DNA of 6,962 bases from Rickettsiales bacterium (GTDB taxonomy: Bacteria; Pseudomonadota; Alphaproteobacteria; Rickettsiales; UBA3002), in NCBI GenBank assembly GCA_027489915.1, contig JAIXZB010000095.1:1-6962 (forward strand), given 5' to 3'. Numbering within the stretch: position 1 is the first letter of the stretch; every line of letters starts with the position of its first letter. Positions 5,416-6,962 of the stretch are shown piece by piece. A model generated the notes under the pieces. The model worked only from the letters and a program-made list of their open reading frames with translations. It did not search any database and was not told where the DNA came from. The translations under genes were made by a program, and so were the position numbers.

Positions 5416-5434
5416 ACGCTTGTCAGGCAAGCGT
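5416..5434. promoter_or_regulatory. Inverted repeat upstream of the cytochrome c gene
   Basis: ACGCTTG (5416-5422), loop TCAGG, CAAGCGT (5428-5434): perfect 7-bp arms, 22 bp before the cytochrome start in the divergent gap. No T run follows on either strand, so it is a poor terminator. An operator or 5'-leader hairpin is possible. Confidence 0.4.
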
Positions 5435-5487
5435 GTGTGATGCTAATGATTCGCTCCTATAACAAGGCTCGTTTAAGAGCGCAACCA

Positions 5488-5514
5488 TTACAAACAGAGA
5501 TTCCTTGTTTGTAA
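5488..5514. promoter_or_regulatory. Inverted repeat just before kdsB (5'-leader hairpin or operator)
   Basis: TTACAAACA (5488-5496) and TGTTTGTAA (5506-5514) pair over 9 of 9 bases around a 9-nt loop, ending 12 bp before the kdsB ATG. It could be a protein-binding dyad or a hairpin close to the ribosome site. A TATAAC at 5458-5463 is a possible -10 for kdsB, but I see no good -35 at the proper distance. In the first case the dyad would lie in the transcribed leader. Confidence 0.5.
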
Positions 5515-5526
5515 GAATGACGAGAG

Positions 5527-6282
5527 ATGCCTGTGGTAACTTCACCGCAACCGCTGATTATTATTCCCGCGCGCATGGCCAGCACGCGCCTGCCAAACAA
5601 GCCGCTTGCCGATATTGCAGGCCTGCCAATGATTGTACAGGTTCTAAAGCGTGCGCAGGAGGCGGGCATTGGCCCCGTGCTGGTGGCGTGTGACGGCGAG
5701 CAGATTGCATGTGCGGTGCGCGCAGCAGGTGGGCAAGCGGTGCTGACCGATACGGATTTGCCTTCGGGTTCGGATAGGATATGGCAGGCGTTGCAGCGGT
5801 TTGATGCGGCGGGTGCGCATGACATCATTATCAATCTGCAGGGGGATCTGCCGACGTTTGATGGGGCGCTGCTTGCGCCGATGGTAGAGGCGCTCACTCG
5901 TGACAGTGCCGTGGATATTGTGACGCTGGTGGCGCCAATTACCCGCGATGAGGAGAAAACGGCGCCGCAGGTGGTGAAGCCTGTGATTGCGTTTGATGCG
6001 AGTGGCAAGGCAGGGCGCGCGCTGTATTTCAGCCGTGCGACGGTGCCTTATGGCGAGGGTGCGCTTTACCATCATATTGGGGTGTATGCGTATCGTCGCG
6101 CGGCGCTTGCGCGGTTTGTAAGCCTGCCGCCAAGCCCGCTTGAGCTACGCGAGAAGCTGGAGCAATTGCGTGCTATTGAGGCAGGGTTGCATATGCAGTG
6201 TATTGTGGTAGACACAGTGCCGCTTGGGGTGGATACGCCTGAAGATTTGGAGCGTGCCAGAGAGGCACTGCGTGGACATTAA
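5527..6282 (+). CDS. kdsB: 3-deoxy-manno-octulosonate cytidylyltransferase (CMP-Kdo synthetase)
   Basis: Cytosolic enzyme that joins CTP and Kdo to give CMP-Kdo for the inner core of LPS. The 251-residue length is normal for the family (E. coli about 248). Motifs in order: IIPARMASTRLPNKPL (12-27, nucleotide-binding loop), LPSGSDRIWQA (78-88), INLQGDLP (102-109, with the metal-binding Asp107), ALYFSRATVPY (165-175), YHHIGVYAYRR (181-191), LREKLEQLR (207-215) and GVDTPEDLE (234-242, second metal Asp236). E. coli has QGDEP where this protein has QGDLP; the Leu variant also occurs in other KdsB proteins, and the key Asp is kept. The ATG at 5527 is the first in frame; the purine-rich GACGAGAG immediately before it is a modest ribosome site. 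The PfkB kinase gene follows after 12 bp, so the two are probably co-transcribed. The upstream dyad at 5488-5514 may regulate it. Confidence 0.96.
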   Translation: MPVVTSPQPLIIIPARMASTRLPNKPLADIAGLPMIVQVLKRAQEAGIGPVLVACDGEQIACAVRAAGGQAVLTDTDLPSGSDRIWQALQRFDAAGAHDIIINLQGDLPTFDGALLAPMVEALTRDSAVDIVTLVAPITRDEEKTAPQVVKPVIAFDASGKAGRALYFSRATVPYGEGALYHHIGVYAYRRAALARFVSLPPSPLELREKLEQLRAIEAGLHMQCIVVDTVPLGVDTPEDLERAREALRGH

Positions 6283-6294
6283 ACGGAGAAAATT

Positions 6295-6962
6295 ATGACC
6301 GTAACTTCGCTGCAAAAACCGTATCATGTGGTGGCTATTGGCAATGCGATTGTAGATGTGCTTTCGTTTTCAGAAGAGGCGATGGTGGAGTCGCTTGGCA
6401 TTCGCAAGGGTGCGATGCAGTTGATTGATGAAGCGCGCGCTGAGGCGCTTTACGGGCAGATGGGGCCTGCGACGGAAGTATCGGGCGGGAGTGCAGCGAA
6501 CACGCTTGCGGGGCTTGCATCGCTCGGTGCAAAAACGGCGTTTATCGGCAAGGTATTTAACGATGAGCTGGGCCGCATTTTTCGCCATGATATGCATGCG
6601 GTGGGGGTAGAGTTTTCGACCCCTGCGGCGGAGAAAGGCAAATCGACGGCGCGCTGTTTGATTCTGGTGACGCCTGATGGCCAGCGCACGATGAACACGT
6701 TTATTGGCGCGTGTAACGAGCTGGATAGTTCGGATATTGATGAAGCGGTGATTGCGAAGGCGCAGATTGTGTATGGCGAAGGCTATATGTGGGATCAGGA
6801 ATCAGCGAAGCTGGCCTTGGAGCATGCATTTAAGCTCGCCAAAAAACATGGTGCGAAAGTGGCATTCACGCTTTCGGATGTGTTTTGTGTGGAACGTTCG
6901 CGCGAAGATTTTGTACGGTTAACCGAAACCTATTTCGATATTTTATTCTGCAATGAAGCGGA
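6295..6962 (+). CDS. PfkB-family carbohydrate/adenosine kinase (N-terminal part, cut by window edge)
   Basis: ATP-dependent kinase of the ribokinase (PfkB) family, of the kind annotated as adenosine kinase in many Alphaproteobacteria; it would phosphorylate a nucleoside or sugar in the cytosol. The window holds 222 codons, starting at the ATG at 6295 with GGAG at 6285-6288 and a 6-nt spacer. Visible motifs: VVAIGNAIVDVL (12-23, substrate Asp21), VSGGSAANT (62-70, the GGSxxN substrate loop), FIGKVFNDELGRIF (83-96), KSTARCLILVTPDGQRTM (116-133), GACNEL (138-143), LSDVFCVE (193-200) and a closing FCNEA at the edge (Asn220, Glu221 of the NxxE region). The catalytic GAGD motif and the ATP-binding C-terminus would lie beyond 6962. 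The gene is 12 bp after kdsB, a likely two-gene operon. Adenosine specificity is inferred from overall resemblance; another PfkB substrate is possible. Confidence 0.9.
   Translation, partial: MTVTSLQKPYHVVAIGNAIVDVLSFSEEAMVESLGIRKGAMQLIDEARAEALYGQMGPATEVSGGSAANTLAGLASLGAKTAFIGKVFNDELGRIFRHDMHAVGVEFSTPAAEKGKSTARCLILVTPDGQRTMNTFIGACNELDSSDIDEAVIAKAQIVYGEGYMWDQESAKLALEHAFKLAKKHGAKVAFTLSDVFCVERSREDFVRLTETYFDILFCNEA

Noticed and set aside
5457..6008. Minus-strand 183-residue open frame
   Set aside because: It is antisense to kdsB, whose catalytic motifs are all present; the Ser/Ala-rich product is typical of a shadow frame.

Overview
The window looks like a chromosomal segment of a Gram-negative alphaproteobacterium. 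The PfkB kinase has the adenosine-kinase-like sequence common in Alphaproteobacteria, the cytochrome is of the membrane-anchored CycM/c552 type and lies divergently next to kdsB, and kdsB implies an LPS outer membrane. G+C is about half, except for one clearly AT-richer small gene. The species cannot be named from this sequence.

Layout. Positions 1-4685 appear to be one leftward (minus-strand) gene string. Read in transcription order it is nfeD, an AT-rich two-helix membrane ORF, a second small two-helix membrane ORF, a slipin/stomatin (SPFH) gene, yejA and yejB (cut by the window edge). A separate minus-strand gene for a membrane-anchored cytochrome c lies at 4774-5394. From 5395 to 5526 there is a divergent control region with two perfect inverted repeats. 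kdsB and an adenosine-kinase-like PfkB gene (cut by the right edge) then run rightward as a tight pair.

How the genes fit together. NfeD and slipin proteins are a well-known membrane-quality/raft-like pair, and the two small membrane ORFs sit between them. The slipin stop codon overlaps a yejA start (ATGA), which couples it to a YejAB-type oligopeptide ABC importer: a periplasmic binding protein followed by a permease. KdsB activates Kdo for LPS core synthesis; the kinase would act in nucleoside or sugar salvage.

The most notable feature is in the yej genes, which carry two different palindrome-rich inserts. One is a 116-bp element (416-531) with 15-bp terminal inverted arms, filling most of the yejA-yejB spacer. 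The other is a stretch of about 159 bp (1235-1393) inside yejA that keeps the frame, adds about 53 residues at a point where YejA homologues run straight through, and ends in a perfect 9-bp-arm palindrome. All four cysteines of the mature YejA lie in that insert. The arrangement closely recalls Rickettsia palindromic elements, although membership of a known family cannot be tested here.
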